Of a DNA stretch of 64,000 bases, positions 13,294 through 28,200 are shown in pieces. Source of the stretch: Trileptium ribeirensis. Its lineage: Eukaryota; Nematoda; Enoplea; Enoplida; Thoracostomopsidae. A program made the translations under genes and the position numbers. The DNA is taken from NCBI GenBank assembly GCA_030248225.1, contig JASANE010024751.1, positions 41,159 to 105,158 of the forward strand. The letters run 5' to 3'. The notes under the pieces were generated by a model. That model had not been told where the DNA came from. It ran no database searches and worked only from the letters and a program-made list of their open reading frames with translations. The first letter of the stretch is position 1, and each line of letters starts with the position of its first letter.

Positions 13294-16200
13294 CCAGTAA
13301 TGTAATTGCAAGCTCAACCTCCTTGCACCACCATGTAGTCCGTGTTTATTATTTCAATTGGCGATGCGGGAAACATGCCGAAGTGACTGAAAGTTAAGCG
13401 CTCTGTACTGCAAGGAAATTTCCTCTTGCTAAGGTCGTCAACACTTACCAGTATTTCTGTTCAAGGCAAACAGAATTCTGACGACGTTTCTTGCGACATC
13501 AAAACGGTGCACTGCGGCTTTGAGGACAAGGGCGGACCAAAATAGGGGTGACGTGTACATAAATACTTTAGTTCATTCAAAAACGGTTCATTACAAAATA
13601 GGATGTTTGACGGATGTGTCACCTTAAGTTTACTCGCGCAGCATTCTGCAGCACGCCAGTTTATGAAGATCGGTGAAGACAAAGAGTCTGCACGCCAATT
13701 TAGGACGACAGGTGAAGACGAGTCTGCAGTGTATACGTAATAAACGTTACTATATCGTCGAAGCGTCATGTCCTTCCAAGATTATCTACCACTAAGCTGT
13801 GATTAAAATACCACCCAGAGAAAAGCCCCATGTGCTAAAGATTAATATTGCTTTCTAAAGCCTAGTTGTGCAACAATTTTATTACCGAAAATGTCTGCTG
13901 AGCAGCTCACTGGCTAAATATGGTGCGCAGCGAATCATAAAGTAGTGGGTTCGAATCCTATCTCTTTGGGGATTTTCTGGTATTCTATATTATCATGTGA
14001 GCATCAAGATTCCATTCATACATAGGTTTTTGCAAAATCCGGAATATTAATTTCAAATGTAGCTTTAAAAGCAAAATCGATTTTTGTGGTATCGAACACC
14101 CCACAAATATGCAAGACGATGGAATGACATAGTTTCCATAACATCTCAGCTTGAGTCCATGGTATTTCATAGGGAATAAAGTAGAGTGGCGTTCTTACAT
14201 GGGTGCGTAAGTATGCTGATTATCATGTACAAGTCTGCAGGCCAACACTCATTCTTTAATGACATTATCAATGATTTTTTATATTTTTCTTCACAAGAAA
14301 GGCAGAAATACAAGTCGAATATAAAGGTTTTATCACTTCATGTGCTGCTGAGGCTTTTGAATAAAATCGACCTAACATAGCTCTTTATTAATGCAAAATG
14401 GTCTGTACACATTCAGGGCCGAAAACACTCTCGCCAAAGTATTTTCAAGCTAAGATATTTCATTAGTGTAATGCTACATATCACGCTAGGACTATGGGTA
14501 TTAACTACGATATGCCGTCATTGTCGCTATGAGTTTTATATTCTGTTATAGTCCTGTTGAAATCGAAGTGTAGTGAACAAATTGAGCAAAGCAATGAATT
14601 CTTACTAGCTGTATGATGGAGCAATTATTGGACTATGAGCGTTATTAGGTTTTTGAAGCTGACTCGCATAACTCAACTTGCGCTGGAAGGATTGTTTCGC
14701 GCGATCCCTCAATGAAAGGTTGAAATAGTTTGCTTTTCTGTTTAGGCGCAAAGCCCGATTCCGAAATCTTCCCTCTCGAATCATCATGCCGAAGGGCCTC
14801 GGGTCGCGTTGCGAAGGGGCCCAAAAATAACATTATTTACTGGATCTCGAAACCGGTGTGGGTATCTGTGTCAAATTGGGCTCATTTAGAACAAACTTCT
14901 GTAAAACTGAATAAAGTGCCTTTCTGCACGGCTGTTTTGGGATATAGGATTTGGGTCAAAGGGGCTCTTGCAATAGGTTTACGCGATTCAAGCTATTGAG
15001 AAACGACACTATCTGAGTGAGCCATAATGGATGTTATTGGTCTTATTTTGTAGAGCAACTCGTGCTCTATATACCTACAGGATTGAGTCAAATTGTTTTT
15101 TGAATACGCCCATCGAACCTGAAATACACGAAAACGGCAGTATGTGCGCAACCGCTCCAGATATAGTTTTCATTTTGTTGTGTAATTTATCTCCTAAATA
15201 CTTGTGCATACACATTCAAAATACGCATTAAGTGTGTATATATCCGTACACTGTTGAAGTAACATGGCTGACATTTTGGCTCATTTTGCAAGATGATGCT
15301 CATTTGCTATTTACGTCTCTCTAATTGCATATTCAACACTTTCAATTTACCACCATGGAGATAAAGAGCCCCCATCATCGGTTCGTGCTCCCTGAAAAAA
15401 TTTTGGGAGAGCCCAGTCGTACAGCACCCTGCTATCAAAATGAGATCAGATACAGCAACTGTGTTATGCTGAAAAACTGAATTGTATGCTTTGTGACAAA
15501 GCTGCAACAGACCTTTACATTAACAACTTAGAAATTTATAGTAAGAATGTACAATATAGGTATCAAGATTCTGGGCTCTGTGTTTAACGTACGTAAGCTC
15601 ATGGATACGCATTGGCATAACAGTCAATCTAGCTTCTATAAACTACCAAAATTATTCCTGGGGCATAACTTAGGGAACCCCCAATTAGCAGCTGAGAGAA
15701 CCGAAAATAATTGGGCACTATAAAGTACTGTCACTGTCAGAAAACGTTTAAACTGCTGCTAAACAGCAAGACGTATGAAAGTGCCTGGAAGCATGAATTG
15801 GGTGGAATCTAAAATTCAGCTGAGGAATGAGAAACGTCAACGGTATGGATTACTAGAGGTACCTACCTGCCGCCCCTTTCCCATTTGTAGAAGCTATGAC
15901 CCAGTCTTTTTTGCGAGTATTGTTATAACACATATGAACCTGAACCTGTGTAGACTCAACAGTTGAACACCGTTATCAGGTTTGCTCCAGATTGATCCAG
16001 GCATTGACAAGTAGTACAGAGACCGTCAAACCACATAAACCCATTACGGGCATGGAAGGAACTTTGCATTTTATTTGCCGCTGTCTCTAGAAGCAAGGTT
16101 TTCCAGTGATATCAACAACTCGTATACTCAACCTAGGTTCAGATGTATTGTTAAACCTTGAGCCTAATAGCAACAGCTGCTGACAAGACACACATGGTGA

Positions 16201-19200
16201 TGGCTTAATCAGTACCAGTCTTGGGTTGAAAAGAGAGATCGGACTCTGATTTTATGACAACAAAGGAAGTAATAACTTAATATTATGGTTATGAGTAAGC
16301 AGTTTAACCATAGTTATGCTGTGAAATTATGAGCCAAATCGGAGGAACAAAGCTGCCCACAACAACGTGGAGATTACCAAACTACATACAACAATCGTTA
16401 GCTTGGGTTACGTAATTTTGATCCTGTGACTTTGAAGAAAGCAGACATTGCTGTGATGTCGTTATTACGATAAATTATATAAGCATAGCTATACTATGGA
16501 AACTTCAGCCAAATGGGTCCAGTATCAGCAAAATGCGCGTGGTAATGACTAAAACCTGGAAAACCCGGGCCGGAAAAAGGACTTTGACCCTCGTATTTAC
16601 GAAGGGATTGCGCTGATAGCAAATTTTGCAAATTCACATGGTATATAATGTAAAATTGCCAAAGTAGGTGTTTTCTTCTAAAGTGGTTTCAAAACATGGT
16701 CTGAGTTAAGTTGGCTGCACAACGCTATCGGAACACACGGGTTCTATCAGACAACACGTCATCGAGTTACAAATTCCAAGGATAAAAGTTAGGATTTAAT
16801 ATCAGCTTGCCACCATCGTTATCTGCAACGAACAAAACTCCACGAGGATTTATCACACTTTGTTTGCTCAGGAGGATTTATCACACTTTGTTCACTCTAG
16901 TTCAGTCAAGCTCTTTAGTTTATATATATTTGAATTCTGTGTGCCACCGTAGATTTCATAGTTTTAGTGTGGTAAAATTTGAAACTACTAGTTTGTATAT
17001 TTTTCTTTTGGCATCCATAACTCAAATTTGTGCCTTTCTGTTAGGCGCAGTTAGCAGTTTCAATTAAAGCTCGGTTGGGTCGAAAAAGCCCGGACAAAAC
17101 ACGTTCTTTGTTGTATTTCGACAAGCTTTGCAAATATTTCAGTCAAATTAGATACATTTTGTAGAGATGACAAGGCTCTGTGTAACGCTTTTGCACAAGG
17201 TTTTTTCCTTGGGTACACGAGTAATGTTCACTTGGGCACAAGATTAAGGTTTATAGGAATTTTAAAAGTTTCGTTCAAAAAAATGGTCATAGTCTCCGTA
17301 AAGATGAAAATGGTCATATCTTTACAGAAATGAAAATATATTTGCCTATTTTGATTCATTATTAAGCTATAGTTACCTATTTCTGAGATTAAGTGAAGGG
17401 GCTTTTGAAGTGGCCTCATCTATACGCGAAAACGGTCTGATCTCCATAAACGATTTAGATATATGGGTGATATTGAGCTCACTTCGCACAGCAATATGCA
17501 TGACACGGCTTCTTATACAGCAGCTCCAGCACTGTGTAGCTATGAGCTGTAGGTTGCTACAACGTGTGGTTGCATAGCTACATAACATCTTTATTCGTTA
17601 AACATGCGTTTGCTATGAGCTTCGTATATTTCTTGTATATCGAGAGAAGTGCTGCGCTTTAACCTGTACAAATCGGCAGTTCTATGCTTGACAAAGTCGA
17701 GCGATAATGATATGGTGGCTTCTCCAAACACCAGGGGTTGCCACCCAACGCTTTTCGTCTCCCCAAAGTCTGGCCTGTGCCCACTATGCTCCCTACGTAA
17801 TTTTGCGCCCCGAAACTAGATTTTTAGCTCCAAAAACGTTCATGTTTACAGTTTTCGAAGCTGTGTTTCGAGTTTTAGTCCCAAAAATGTTCGAAAAAAC
17901 GCTCATTTTTTACAGTTTTTGCCCCTTTTGCACCTTTCTTTCGATTTCTAGCTCCAAGATTTTTCAGTTGTCCCCAATTTCAAGCCCCCTTCCCGGTTTT
18001 TTGCTCGTCCTCTTCCGAAGAGGGGCTCATATATTAGTGATGGAACTTTTACTGAACGACTATATACCTGTTGCTGTTCATGATTTAGATTTTTGTTACG
18101 CATACAGCAGCAAATGAAATTGAATATTAAATATTCACACAGTATTTGCGTTTTTTAGGCTTCTGAAGGTGTTGCTGTCTCTCGTTGCCAAGTTGGCTAG
18201 TACAACCAGTTTCCAGATGTCATCGAACAAGATTACACTCGGTTACGCTAGTATTGAAGAAGCGGCGGAAAAAATTCGCTCAACTCTGTGTCAGGCTAGT
18301 ACAGTAAACGTTTAGCTAATATAGAGTTTGAAAAATAGTGGTTTTAGTTTAATATTATGGTATACTGCGATATAACGGTTTTTTTCAAATGGCTAGCCAT
18401 TCGTTTCACCATAACCGTTTTAATAACAAACCCACCATTAATAACAAAACAATTTTTAAACCAAAATTAATATAACTAGTAAGTCGCAAGCGAGGGTGAA
18501 ACGAAGCGAGCGTAGTTTCATCAATTGTTTATTTTGTGTAATCTCTGGTAATAGGCTTTGTGTTTGATGTATGTACTACACTAATACCTCTGTTAACCTG
18601 AACCCATTGAAAACCCTAAAACATCGTGGACCATAAACCCATCAAAAAGTGAAATCATATGGAGTATTCGTGTTAGTCTCTTGATAACAAAACCATCGCT
18701 TTCAGCATAATTAAGAATAACAACCTAGATATAAACCAGTCTTGATATCGTGTACGAAATACGTTTCCAAACTACTGAAAGAGAGACTGTATTTCGACAA
18801 TCGGTTTCACTGACCCTCAGTCCATTGAAAACATCTGAAAAGGTGTGAAATATTCATGCTGGTCTCTATATAACCAAACCATCCTTTTGAGCCTACCGTA
18901 AAACCTATATATATATATATATATACACTATTCTTGATGCCCTGCAAGCAGTGAATAACCAAACAAATGAATACACTACATTTTAGAAATCGAGTTCATC
19001 GATAGTAAAACCCTTGAAACCCCAGTGAAAACGTATAACATAGTCAAGTTGGGCACTAAATAGCAAAACCGCGTGCTTCATAACTTAACAGACACTCGTT
19101 TCAAGGTAAAAACACGCAACAACATGTCGAAATTTGAAAATTCGTTATCTTTGGCAAAGGGTCGACGTGCCATATTAAGGCGCACAGCTGCCGAAGGAGT

Positions 19201-22200
19201 GATCCCACAAAAATTTTTGGTCACCAAATTTATAGATCTCCATGAGCTGATTCTGCGTTGTAAATATTGTTTCCGACAGACTGGCACCCGTATGGCAAAG
19301 TTTCGCTAAGAATTCGCAAAAACCTGTTTTTGGTATTTTGACCATGAAGGTGCCGTCGGAGCTGTTCACATTCGTAATAACTTTTGCTATTGAACATAAA
19401 TTATCAAAATCCGTCTATCTGAAGATGAGTTATGACTGACACTAACAGACACCATAGAATTTTTTAAGATCCCCCACCCAGCGCCCTCATTAGAAACTCC
19501 GTTGGCTTCGCTCACTCTTTTCAAATATTTGCAAGATGTATTTTGATATTTACCAGCTTTTGTAGCACAACGAATGTGCTTATTTGAATGTTCATTGCAA
19601 AATTATTCATGTCTATCATTTCATGTAAGATTTATAAGCTAAGGTTTAATACCAGCGTCACACAGTGTCTTAATAATATTAAGAGTGCATTTGGGAAAAG
19701 TATGACGCTTCCCTGTACTCAAATATTAGCCTGTGTTTGATGATACGGTCGTTTTCGGCCTGACCCACCTTCCAGTTTTTGAGGGGGTTTGGGGGGATCT
19801 CGAGATGCCCCGACTCCGCCCCCAGGTTCTGGGGGGTAGCTCGGACCCGCCCAGTTTTTTTTTGGTGGGGGGGTCGGTCGGACCCTCCAATTTCTGTGAG
19901 GGTCGGTTCAAAAACATCTGTTTATAAACCGTCCCTTTTAGAAATGGGCGGTCAGGCCGAAAACGCCCGTATCATCAAACACGTTCTAACATGTGAGTGC
20001 AGGGAAGTGTCATACTCTTCCTTAATGCACTCTTGATATGTATTGTTTAAAAATATTAGTAAGTTATATATTGAATTAATCACAATTGGACTGATCACGA
20101 GAAAAGAAATATATTTGCAAGCTGGAGAATAAGACGCTACAGTACTACTGATCAGAAAATTGCTTTAATGACTGTGAAGGTCATTTAATGGTAGTCTCGT
20201 TTCAAAAGAATAAACATCGACCGTAAATGGGACAAAACTAGTCAGTTTTCGAACATGTTTCTACCAAATAAATTTTGAACAGTTCACGACCAAAGTAAAA
20301 GCGCCCTAAAAATTTATAATTCGAACTTCAACATTAAGTTGATTCTCTTGCGATCAAATTTTTAGCACTAACACCGAACGAGCATTTAGCGAACGCAGAA
20401 CGAACTGCACTCAATTCTTGTGAACGGTTTATGTAGGGAAATTGAATAATTTTTAGGATTTTGTTAGCCATTGGAATTACGCAGCTATTTTTGCGGAGTA
20501 ATCGTGATTTAAAGCTGAAATGTGAAAAATAGATTTGATTTCAAAACAAGAAGCTTTTTCAGGCACGGGCTGTGAATTTAAAGTAGCGATATACAAATTC
20601 GCTTTTTAGCAAGAATGGAGATCTATGACGAAATTATCCCGAAATGTGTTTTCAAAATACTGCATTTGTTAGCAACTATGCGATGAATCGTTATTACACG
20701 TTGTATCATTCCATATTTTATACATGTTTTATTTAGATTAGTTCTGTCGTTCAATCCATATATATGTGTGTGTTATGATTAAGTTATTTTTTCACGCTGT
20801 CGTAGATATGACTTCTGAACTTTTATTTCTAAGCACAATTTTATATCACCAATAATGAATAAATACTTTGTGATCTAATACCTGGATGACTTTACTACTT
20901 AATTTTCGTTATGTAGGATTTTCCGAACTGCCTTTTGGTGCTTGACGACGTGCCTTCGAAGGATGTGGCTCGTATTCTTGATTTTGGCTGTTTTACTTTG
21001 GTAACCACAACTGACGAGGGTGTTGCAGACGTATATGCGGGTCCAAAGCAAAAATTCAAGCTCAGCGATCCATTTACGCCTGAAGAAAGCGCGGAGCTAT
21101 TTGCGATCACGATCAACTGTGACAAGGTATAAGGTTTCGTCTAATTTGTTCCGTTCTTCGGTACGTTATATGTGCTGTTAGCCAACAATATTTTAGTTTA
21201 TTTATGAATGTTTGTAGTTTTGTAGCCACGAAATTGGGCGCTTACACGCACTTGGGTGTGAGTGAGTTTAGTATGTGAAAGTGTGCAGTTAATTCTACTT
21301 TGGGATACCGGGGTTATTTTAAGCCCTCCCAGATAGGGGTCAGTAAACGGAAAAATTTACTGACCCCTAAGGGGTCAGTAGCAAGGGGTCATTTCGGAAA
21401 CTAGGGGTCATGACCCCTTAAGGGGTCAGTAATTTTATAAAAATTAATACATTTTTTCTTTCAGGTGTCCCAACATACGCCTGTGGCGCTGGTTTTTTTC
21501 AGTTTTTGGCCATAATATATAGTAAAAAATTCATATTTTAGGTTTGGTGACCAAATAATTGATCGTTTAGCCTACGATATGCGTGTATATGAGTATAAAT
21601 TTTTTAGTGACCCCTTAAGGGGTCAATTTTTTGAAAAAAACGTAAATTTTAAGGGGTCGTTTTTGCGAAAAAATAGGGGTCGGTGTCTAGGGGGGAAGCC
21701 GATCCTTGGGGTCGCCCCCCTTCCCCCCTCTAAAATAACCCCGGGGATACGTAGGCTTTGTTGGTATTATAGATATTTATTTATATCAGGTATCACTTTA
21801 CAAAGATTTACTAAAGTACGAAACTCTACATAGTGAAAACTAACCGCAACCGTGTGCTGAATTTTTTAGATAACATGTACCTAAATGGCACAGTTTGGTC
21901 GCGTAGGGCTGTATAATCAGGTGGTTAAAATATGCAACAAAGTAATATGTACCTAAAATCCCTTTTTCAGGAATCTGGATTATTGATGTACAGCAATTAT
22001 TTAAGGTAACAGCTAATCAGAGCGTAGTGTAACGTAGCGGAGATTGTACAGTTGCAGGGGTGAAAGGTTTTAAATTCCATCTGTGTGTGTGATCGGCCAT
22101 AACTCGGAAACGACTTAACCAATTTTCATGGTCTTGTGTTCATTAGAACCGGCATATACTATTTACAGGGTACCTCGAGCATTTTTTGATTTGAGGCCTG

Positions 22201-25200
22201 GTTCAGTCAGAGGTCAAAATGAGGGTTTTTATGCAATTTTAGTACCCTTCTCGGAAGCAAGGTTGTGTTCTATGTTAAGATTCGAATTTTTCTCGGTGGG
22301 TTCTAAGAACTTGATGGCAGAGCGCAGATGGCAAGGACATTCGTTATGGTAGTTCGCTATATTGCAAGTTGTGTTTGGATCCGGGATTGATTGTCTGAAA
22401 GATTATGTTATGTCTGTTGACCTTAATCGCCAACGCGGGTTAGAGTCTGGTTAGCTAATCCAGCTTTACATTACATGTTATATGCCTTGCTTCCTGCACC
22501 AAATGGATTTACAGCTTTTCAATGACTTTTTTAATTGTTTTTAGGAACATGAATTTTCGCTGTATAGCACGTACTGAATTAAAAACGTGAACTAGAAAAT
22601 TTATCATTAATTAACCAAAATATAATGTGAAAAACCCCTTGTTCAATATTCGATGTTCGATTCACACTAATGTATATAAGTAGTAGGACGATTGAACTTG
22701 TGCGGCATTGTATGATATCCACATCATATAGCATAGCTACGTATGCTATCGGGAGCTGAATAGTGTGTGGGCAAAAGGCGTAGGTGTACCTATGCTTCAC
22801 GACGCTTTGCAGTTTATGTAGAGTTACTAGTAAATTGAGGCAACGTGTTCTTAATGGTAGCTTTTCATTCGATTGGTTTGTTTGGTGATCTTGTGGCTAT
22901 CATTGAATTTTACAGGTCATTGCCTACCTGCAGATAACAAAGTAAAACAAATCTGGGATTATTACTAATTGCTATCCAGCCGCAGACATGTTTTCACTCA
23001 AAATTTTAATCGATTATTTTTCTGAACGTGGTTTATGCGTTATTGTCTGAAAATTTTCATAAATATAAGGATTTCGACTAATAGGCCCTTGAATTTACGT
23101 AGTATGCATAGTTTGCGTTATGGCGTATATTGAATCGTTTTGTTGGGTTATAGAGCAGTCAGTGGTTGTTACAATTTATGAAGTTTATTATTGGACTTGC
23201 AGTTGGTATAAACTAAGAAAACTTTATTGTTGTGTTATTTGGTCTCGTCGTATTTAAGTATACTCGTAATATTCGATTAACCTTGTGTTTGAATTTATCC
23301 AGCAATTTGTTCTATTGTATGTGTCAATATATAATTGTTGTCGCTGTTATGTTGTATTTACAGAAAGATCTTCCCAGAGAAGCATTGTTAATGCATCAGA
23401 AAGTTAGAGGTCATCCTTTTGCGTTGAATTTGGTGGCAGGTTATATTAGTCAAACGTCTGGATCGTCTTTGAATGAAAAATCCAGGTTAACTTTTATTTA
23501 TGGATAGTCTAGTTTATTTTAGTTTTTTTGGTTACTTCAAGTATAATGGTGTTACGTTTCACGTGACATAATCAAAGTGTTCATTAAAAATTTTTGTAGG
23601 AAATTTCTACAAAAAATGTTTAATGTACTATTGGTATAGTTCGGTAAAATGCAGTGGCTCCCGAAAAATGATGTATTTTTAGCGAGTTAGAATAGCTCAA
23701 CGAGCGTGTGTTACTTCATAAAACAATTTGAGTCATATTTTAAGCTGCTCGCCAGCCTACATTACTATTAGGAAATATCGATCTTAAGTTGTCTCGTCAG
23801 ACTGAGATAGGAACAGACGACGATGGCTTATAAAATAATCTGCCTTATCTAACATTAGAAGGTGGTGGTATGACAATTTTCGGGCGCTTCATGACTGGAT
23901 CGTGCCGCAAGGCCAAATTTTGGATTCTCCTGCGTAATGCACCTTGCAAAATGATTTTGCTTCCCTGGTATCCATTTTCCTAAAAAACAGAAAATTAAAT
24001 CCTTATTTCTAAAACTACATTCCAAAGGCAAAAATTTGTTAAACCTGAGTCAAAATACGTGCTCAAAAGAGGACGGAACAAAGCATGTATACAAACGAAC
24101 GGTCATTCGTTTGAGTTTGTGTTTTTGCTTTTATGTTTCTATTTAATTAAAACTCTAACAAAGAATTACTTTTAAGTTCATTCAGAGACATCTTGGTAAT
24201 GTTTTCGATGCGAATTAATTATTTAAGCGCTTTGCAATGACAGCACTGAATTTATACAGTTTTTGGTTAAAATGTCTTCCAGCTGAGGGTGATCCTTTGG
24301 TTCATGCCTCCAGCAAAATGTTTAGTGAACGGGAATGTGACCATATATCGACTTAAGCTGCTTCTTTGAGTTTTAATCTTGGTGATAGAATTTGATTGAA
24401 ATATACGCTTCCTTGTTTTTTTACTAATGGTTGGGTTATTTCACAGAAATACTAAATTAGCAGCATAGTTAATAGTGTGAGTATAAAAATAGCCTTATCT
24501 TAACAATAACATTACGGACATTTATTTAATTGCAAACAACATTATGTATCTGGACGGACATGTATGTTCGTTTTATAGGTGGCAGAGTTGTTTTCGCGAC
24601 TACGAAAGTGTTCGAGTAGATTCAAGCTATGAGTTTTCTCAACTGGATCAAATTTCAGAGATCTCGCTTGCCGCTCTTACTGGAGATAATCTATCGCGCT
24701 TTATGGAACTTGCTGTGTTTGACGTTGGTGTTAAGATACCGTTACAGGTTATCTTTTATGTATTTTTGCCAAGTTTGTCTCCAGTATGTTAAAAGCGACA
24801 TTATTAAGAATGAAACCCGGGAAATTTATAGGAAGAAGAGGGCTGACCACTGTTTAACCCTGCGTGACCCTTAAAAGACCACCACAAGTATTGATACTAC
24901 TTTTTTATTTTTCCTGAATTTTTGCTCGAGTTTTGGTCAATTTTTTACAGGTTTTCCCCAGTTTGCTAAAATTTCCGAATTAAGGACAAAATTTTGCCCA
25001 ATTTTCGTTAAAATTATAATATATGACCCTTGCAGAGCTGACGCTGTGTCTCCGACCCCTAGTCTCAGGGCGTAAAAAATCAAAAAATCTCGGAAAACTG
25101 ATGTAACATATTCAGCTTTTCAGTTCGAAATTTGCAGCTCAGATTAGGACTTGCTTAATATCAAACAGACTGAACAAAATTGATTGAAATTTTTAGTAAG

Positions 25201-28200
25201 GCGACATTACGTTTGAATCACTTCTCGATCATTTTCAAAACGAATTACTTAATCCTTACAAACAGACGATTCTCGTGAAAAATATACATACTGATACAGG
25301 TTTGCTGTCCATATATTGCTTACTGAAGAATCATTGTTTTTTATTAAGGTGTATATACTATAAAAATGTCTCATTATTAGTTCTTTAGACGTCGCAATTG
25401 TTGTGAACTATCATCTTCTGATAAGTGAAGTTTTGTTGGAGGAGTGTACTACATAAAGCGCGCTAATAGTTTATCTCTTTCTGTGTCTACCTGAAACATT
25501 TTCTGCAAAAACCAAAGATGTTGCAGCGTGTTTTAAACTTCACACGTGTAATTAAATAAAAGTTTATGTTTGCTAGCTGAAAACAACCACATTCGAATCA
25601 GTCGATTCGGACCAAAAAAATTTCTTCAGGTTGCATCGTTAGTTTCCGTGATGCCTGTTTGGGCTAGCATCTGTTTGAAAGTAACGTATTTACTACTGCC
25701 GGATTTCTACTGTATCACTTCAGTTTTTCTATCATGCATCCAATATGATATCATAATATGAAATAGCATGTTTATTTACATGTATTTAGTGCTTGAAAAC
25801 ATTTTGGCCTCATTTGAAAACTGCTCAATTAATGGGAACAATCGATGAATTTCGCAAGCGACATTTGGTCGAATGTATTAGCGGCGATACAACTCCAATA
25901 ATTTCGATTAGCAATGAGAGTGACAGTAACAACAACAAGCTGAATGCTAATTCGTGTTATATGTTATCTGATCATCTGCATCGCTATATTAGAAAAAGAA
26001 CTGACGATCAGTCTTTAGTGGTATGAAATTTCAATTGTTATATTGATTGCGATTCGTTAGGGGTAAGTTTTGGTGTACATTATGATTCTCTGCCAAACAC
26101 TCTATAATTTCTAGTAAAATTTAGGGCAAGTAAGGATTGCGTTCTATTAATTAGCTCGATTGATATTAACAGTTACTCCAAAATGTTATACGTGACACTT
26201 AACTAAATTTTTTTCCGCAAATTTTGACTCTTACTGCTGTTAATCACATTTTCCTGGTTCACATTTACAATTTGAGATATTTGTGATACTGATACTGCAA
26301 ATTTTTCCAGGAAGTATGCACTGAGCCAATGTTTAGAACGTATTTTTGCAAGGAGTAATTTGCCATCGGACATAAATTTGGGGTTGGCCACTCCAGTTTA
26401 ACCGGAGGTTTTCGAAATTTAAAATCTGCAAAATTCAGCATGTTCAACTAAAATTAGTAGCTTGCTTTATCGCCAAGGCAGTGAATTCTGAGTGTTGTAT
26501 ATGTAATTTAGAGAGATGTACACATCTATATTAAGCATCAAATTACAATATAAACCATGAAACGCTCTATAAAATTAGACAAAAACACCTATGTTGCGGT
26601 TGCAGAGATATTACCATTTTCATGTTTTTGGGTCTCATAAAACCCGTTTTGACTCATCCTTGTAGCGTAAATAGTGACAATGCGAGTCCACCATTTACAG
26701 CTACTAGAAGAACAATTACTCTACCAAAAGAAACTGAAAACGCCTGTATATTTCGAGTGGTAGTGGAGGTAATTATTGTTCTAGTGTATTTTTGCTCCCA
26801 TGGCCCGTTTTGACCCAAATTCCACATCCTAAAACAACAAAGCATTGTGCACGGTCTTATAGAGGCATACTTGTTCTACAAAATAATAAGTCCAAATTGA
26901 CTTAGATATTTGCCCCGGTTGTCGAGTTATAATAAGTAATATGATTTTTGGGCCAATTTGGACCCGGCGCGAGCCCATTTGACCGGTTTTTTTGGGGAAG
27001 AAGTTGGAATTGGTCTTTGCGCCTAACTAAAGGGCTCAAATAGATATTTCAAACTTTCAAATGAGCTATCGCGATAATCAATCCGCCCAGCCAAATTTGA
27101 GTTGGGCGTGTCACCCTAAAAACTCAACAAAGCACATTGCCAAGTAACACCTCTGTAACGGCTAATATATTCTTCACTTCGCTCGATTCACTTACTCACT
27201 CAAAACTCAATAGCTAACAATTTGCCTAATAAATGCTGCCTTCAGATTGAGTTTAAAAATAATTTTAAACAAAGAATTAGTGAAATTTATAACTTCTGAT
27301 TGATGCTTAAATTTTGCTATTTGAAATTGGAGGAGCAAAAAATTGCAGGGGCTTTGTACAAGGGGGACCAACTCTGCTTCTGATTTGGAGATACCTGCAT
27401 TGAAATATTGGGTATTAAGTCCGTTTGTTTGCTATAGACTTTCTGCGAATACATGCTAGAGTAAGGTGTATTGTTTACACTAGCTTCGCTGAATTGGGGA
27501 AGGGGCCTGGAACTGGTGTTCGTGCCCCCTTGCAAAATTTGGCTTTTTTTGGCAAAATTTATTCCTCTTTTTTGGCAGATGTAAAGAAAAATTTCAGTCG
27601 CATCACCACCATCACTTTGTAGAAGCGAGGGGTTTATCCATTATGCAATTTTACCACCACTAATTATGTACAACGTCTTCTGGCGTTTGTAATCCGTCAG
27701 AATATGCTTCGTGCGCATCTCTACATTGTTTTTGCATATATATACAAAGGTTTATAATACGTGAGTCCATTTTGGAGCGCACACCTGGGTATTTCTTTTG
27801 TCAACTCAGTTCACGGTTGTAAAAGTGCTGAACGCGCACAAAGTACGAGTTTCCTTATGTACGAGAACACAATTTGCGATACAACAACACGGTATGTAGG
27901 CGCTGTTGGCGGTTACTATCGCAATTTGCTGGCCTCGTACACGTGAAACGCTATTACTAATGGTTTTTCCGTACATTATAATACACACATAAAGCGCTGA
28001 CATTGATGTCCCATTCAGCTTGGTCATTTTATGACAAGCCTGCGATACGTAACAAAGTGTTTGTATGCAAATTTTGCTTGTACATCACTGTGCCCTTGTT
28101 CACGTTTCATTAAATTGCAAATTGCGATGGCAGAAATGTGAATATGAATTCTTGCGCCATTCAGTTAGTAATTTAGTAAGCCACGAGCAACCGTAGTTTC

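Larger units (their letters stand above)
13129..18158 (+). other. Intron 3
   Basis: This is a 5.0-kb intron. It holds an (AT)n tract, a tRNA-like segment near 13.9 kb, and a segment near 14.8-15.25 kb with similarity to 39.74-39.93 kb. It also holds a 27-bp tandem repeat near 16840 (GAGGATTTATCACACTTTGTT twice) and a C-run-rich stretch at 17.73-18.05 kb. The rest is featureless. Confidence 0.6.
18304..20916 (+). other. Intron 4
   Basis: It is mostly filled by a copy of repeat family A (18474-19530) and a foldback element (19681-20034). Nothing was recognised from 20035 to 20916. Confidence 0.65.
21127..23363 (+). other. Intron 5
   Basis: It contains the palindrome-rich TIR element at 21309-21743 and a repeat family B copy at about 22010-22840. 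The remaining parts show nothing recognisable. Confidence 0.65.

Noticed and set aside
13895..13972. Functional tRNA gene
   Set aside because: Only the T-arm and a partial D-arm pair. The acceptor and anticodon stems fail.
17707..18117. 136-codon open frame on the plus strand
   Set aside because: It lies in a C-run degenerate repeat of intron 3, with no domain and no splice continuity with the gene.
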